From an uncultured Ruminococcus sp. (GTDB taxonomy: Bacteria > Bacillota > Clostridia > Oscillospirales > Ruminococcaceae): DNA of 8,568 nt. Location of the stretch: NCBI GenBank assembly GCA_946544695.1, contig CAMNMO010000105.1, positions 1 to 8,568 on the forward strand. Reading direction: 5' to 3'. Below, one piece after another: positions 8,091-8,568 of the stretch; position 1 is the stretch's first letter; each line of letters begins with the position of its first letter. Under the pieces are notes generated by a model. It did not search any database and had not been told where the DNA came from. It was given only the letters and a program-made list of their open reading frames with translations. The translations under genes and the position numbers were made by a program.

Positions 8091-8149
8091 AATGAGAATA
8101 AATGCGCACCTGCGCACCGCAAACAAGCCATCGGCGCATGGTGGCGCAA
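8087..8149 (-). other. Possible 20-codon leader ORF overlapping the rnj start
   Basis: A strong Shine-Dalgarno AAGGAAAGGAG (minus strand, 8164-8154) is followed after 4 nt by TTG (8149-8147). This opens a frame of 20 codons whose TGA stop shares the ATGA sequence with the rnj start codon. An ATG in another frame at 8139 opens an 18-codon ORF ending at 8083, with a spacing of 14 nt from the same Shine-Dalgarno. Neither peptide resembles anything I know. The spacings are at the edges of what works, so translation of either is uncertain. If one is translated, re-initiation at ATGA could drive rnj translation. Confidence 0.25.
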
Positions 8150-8404
8150 AAAGCTCCTTTCCTTCGGACAAACGCAGTCCGATAATGTATTTGATTTTTC
8201 CGTTAGATAGGTGTTTATCAGCGGCAGCCTTGGGTAAACGGTAAAACACATCAAAATTTTATCATGCCGTCCCGAGGGACGTAAACTGCATCGGGATCGA
8301 TGTTATTTACACAAAAAGCCCTTATATAGATGATAGCTGTGTTGAGGCAGCCGTCAGGATCCGCAGTGCAATATCTGCGGAATATTATCCGAACAAAAAT
8401 ATCT
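8091..8404 (-). promoter_or_regulatory. Long structured 5' leader of the rnj operon
   Basis: About 315 nt separate the predicted transcription start from the rnj ATG, with no recognisable gene between them. In the minus-strand RNA I see four stem candidates: TCCGCAG/CTGCGGA (8381-8375 with 8366-8360, 8-nt loop); CGTCCC/GGGACG (8281-8276 with 8273-8268); an alternative TCCCGA/TCGGGA (8296-8291 with 8275-8270) that excludes the previous one; and TCGGAC/GTCCGA (8182-8177 with 8169-8164, 7-nt loop) directly before the strong Shine-Dalgarno. A tandem TGCGCACC repeat (plus strand 8103-8118) follows. No stem is followed by a U run, so I see no intrinsic terminator, and it matches no riboswitch class I recognise. 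Confidence 0.5.
8103..8118. repeat. Tandem 8-bp repeat (TGCGCACC x2)
   Basis: Two perfect adjacent copies of TGCGCACC on the plus strand, just upstream of the rnj ATG in the leader. Each copy contains the palindrome TGCGCA, so the RNA could pair between copies. The repeat is short and may be chance, but it lies in the region a ribosome must cross or bind to start rnj. Confidence 0.6.
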
Positions 8405-8410
8405 CATTCT

Positions 8411-8439
8411 ATTTTACTCTATTTTTGACTGAATGTCAA
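8411..8439 (-). promoter_or_regulatory. Main sigma-A type promoter of the rnj operon
   Basis: On the minus strand a perfect TTGACA (-35, 8439-8434) is separated by exactly 17 bp from TAAAAT (-10, 8416-8411). The spacer is A-rich in the middle. The transcription start should fall near 8404. Nothing else in the window matches the consensus as well in this direction, so this is the likely promoter for rnj-gdpP-rplI-dnaB-tilS. Confidence 0.85.
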
Positions 8440-8518
8440 GGGCATATTCACCAAAGAATGTTTCGGGGTATTTTATCGGACTGTTACGCCCGTTTTTGTA
8501 AAAAATCTTTATCACCTC

Positions 8519-8547
8519 TTTTCAAACGGAAGAATTTATGGTATAAT
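8519..8547 (+). promoter_or_regulatory. Outward promoter for a plus-strand gene beyond the right edge
   Basis: The plus strand has TTTTCA (-35, 8519-8524), a 17-bp spacer and TATAAT (-10, 8542-8547), with TG one base before the -10 at 8539-8540 (extended -10). The start of transcription should be near 8554. It is divergent from the rnj promoter; the two -35 boxes lie about 80 bp apart. The transcribed gene is not in the window. Confidence 0.75.
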
Positions 8548-8563
8548 ATATGTCTCAGATGAC

Positions 8564-8568
8564 GGAGG
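8564..8568 (+). promoter_or_regulatory. Shine-Dalgarno GGAGG at the right edge
   Basis: GGAGG occupies the last five bases, about 10 nt after the predicted start of the outward transcript. A start codon would be expected roughly 5-10 nt beyond the edge. This supports a divergent plus-strand gene with a very short 5' leader. Confidence 0.55.

Noticed and set aside
8091..8249. In-frame extension of RNase J to a GTG at 8249
   Set aside because: There is no ribosome binding site before that GTG. The added residues show no RNase J similarity, and the strong Shine-Dalgarno in this stretch would then be internal to the gene.

Overview
The window looks like an ordinary chromosomal segment of a low-to-moderate GC Gram-positive anaerobe. 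The gene content (RNase J, GdpP, a bacillus-type GdpP-rplI-dnaB block, tilS near ftsH) is typical of Firmicutes. The protein style and codon use suggest Clostridia of the Ruminococcus/Oscillospiraceae kind, but that placement is an impression and was not tested by a search. No mobile element, CRISPR array, rRNA or tRNA was seen.

Layout: all six recognised genes are on the minus strand, so transcription runs from right to left. From the right: a roughly 480-bp divergent intergenic region (8091-8568); rnj for ribonuclease J (8090-6234); gdpP for a membrane cyclic-di-AMP phosphodiesterase (6206-4179); rplI for ribosomal protein L9 (4162-3716); dnaB for the replicative helicase (3714-2329); tilS for tRNA-Ile lysidine synthetase (2339-1005); a 107-bp gap with a likely promoter; and the 5' two-fifths or so of ftsH (897-1), cut by the left edge. 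Gaps inside the rnj-to-tilS run are 27, 16, 1 and -11 bp, so these five genes are most likely one operon. ftsH probably has its own promoter but may also receive read-through, because no terminator is visible before it.

The right-hand intergenic region carries a near-consensus promoter (TTGACA, 17 bp, TAAAAT) driving rnj through a leader of about 315 nt. It also carries an outward plus-strand promoter (extended -10 TATAAT) and a Shine-Dalgarno sequence at the last bases of the window, so a plus-strand gene should begin just past the right edge.

The genes are housekeeping functions: mRNA decay (RNase J), second-messenger turnover (GdpP), translation (L9, TilS), replication (DnaB) and membrane proteolysis (FtsH). 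I found no convincing undescribed biological system. The most interesting points are regulatory. The rnj leader has a strong Shine-Dalgarno that does not serve the rnj start codon, short ORFs overlapping that start, and two mutually exclusive hairpins. There is a direct repeat at the ftsH promoter. Two further points are the absence of hprT between tilS and ftsH and the long basic N-terminal tail on RNase J.
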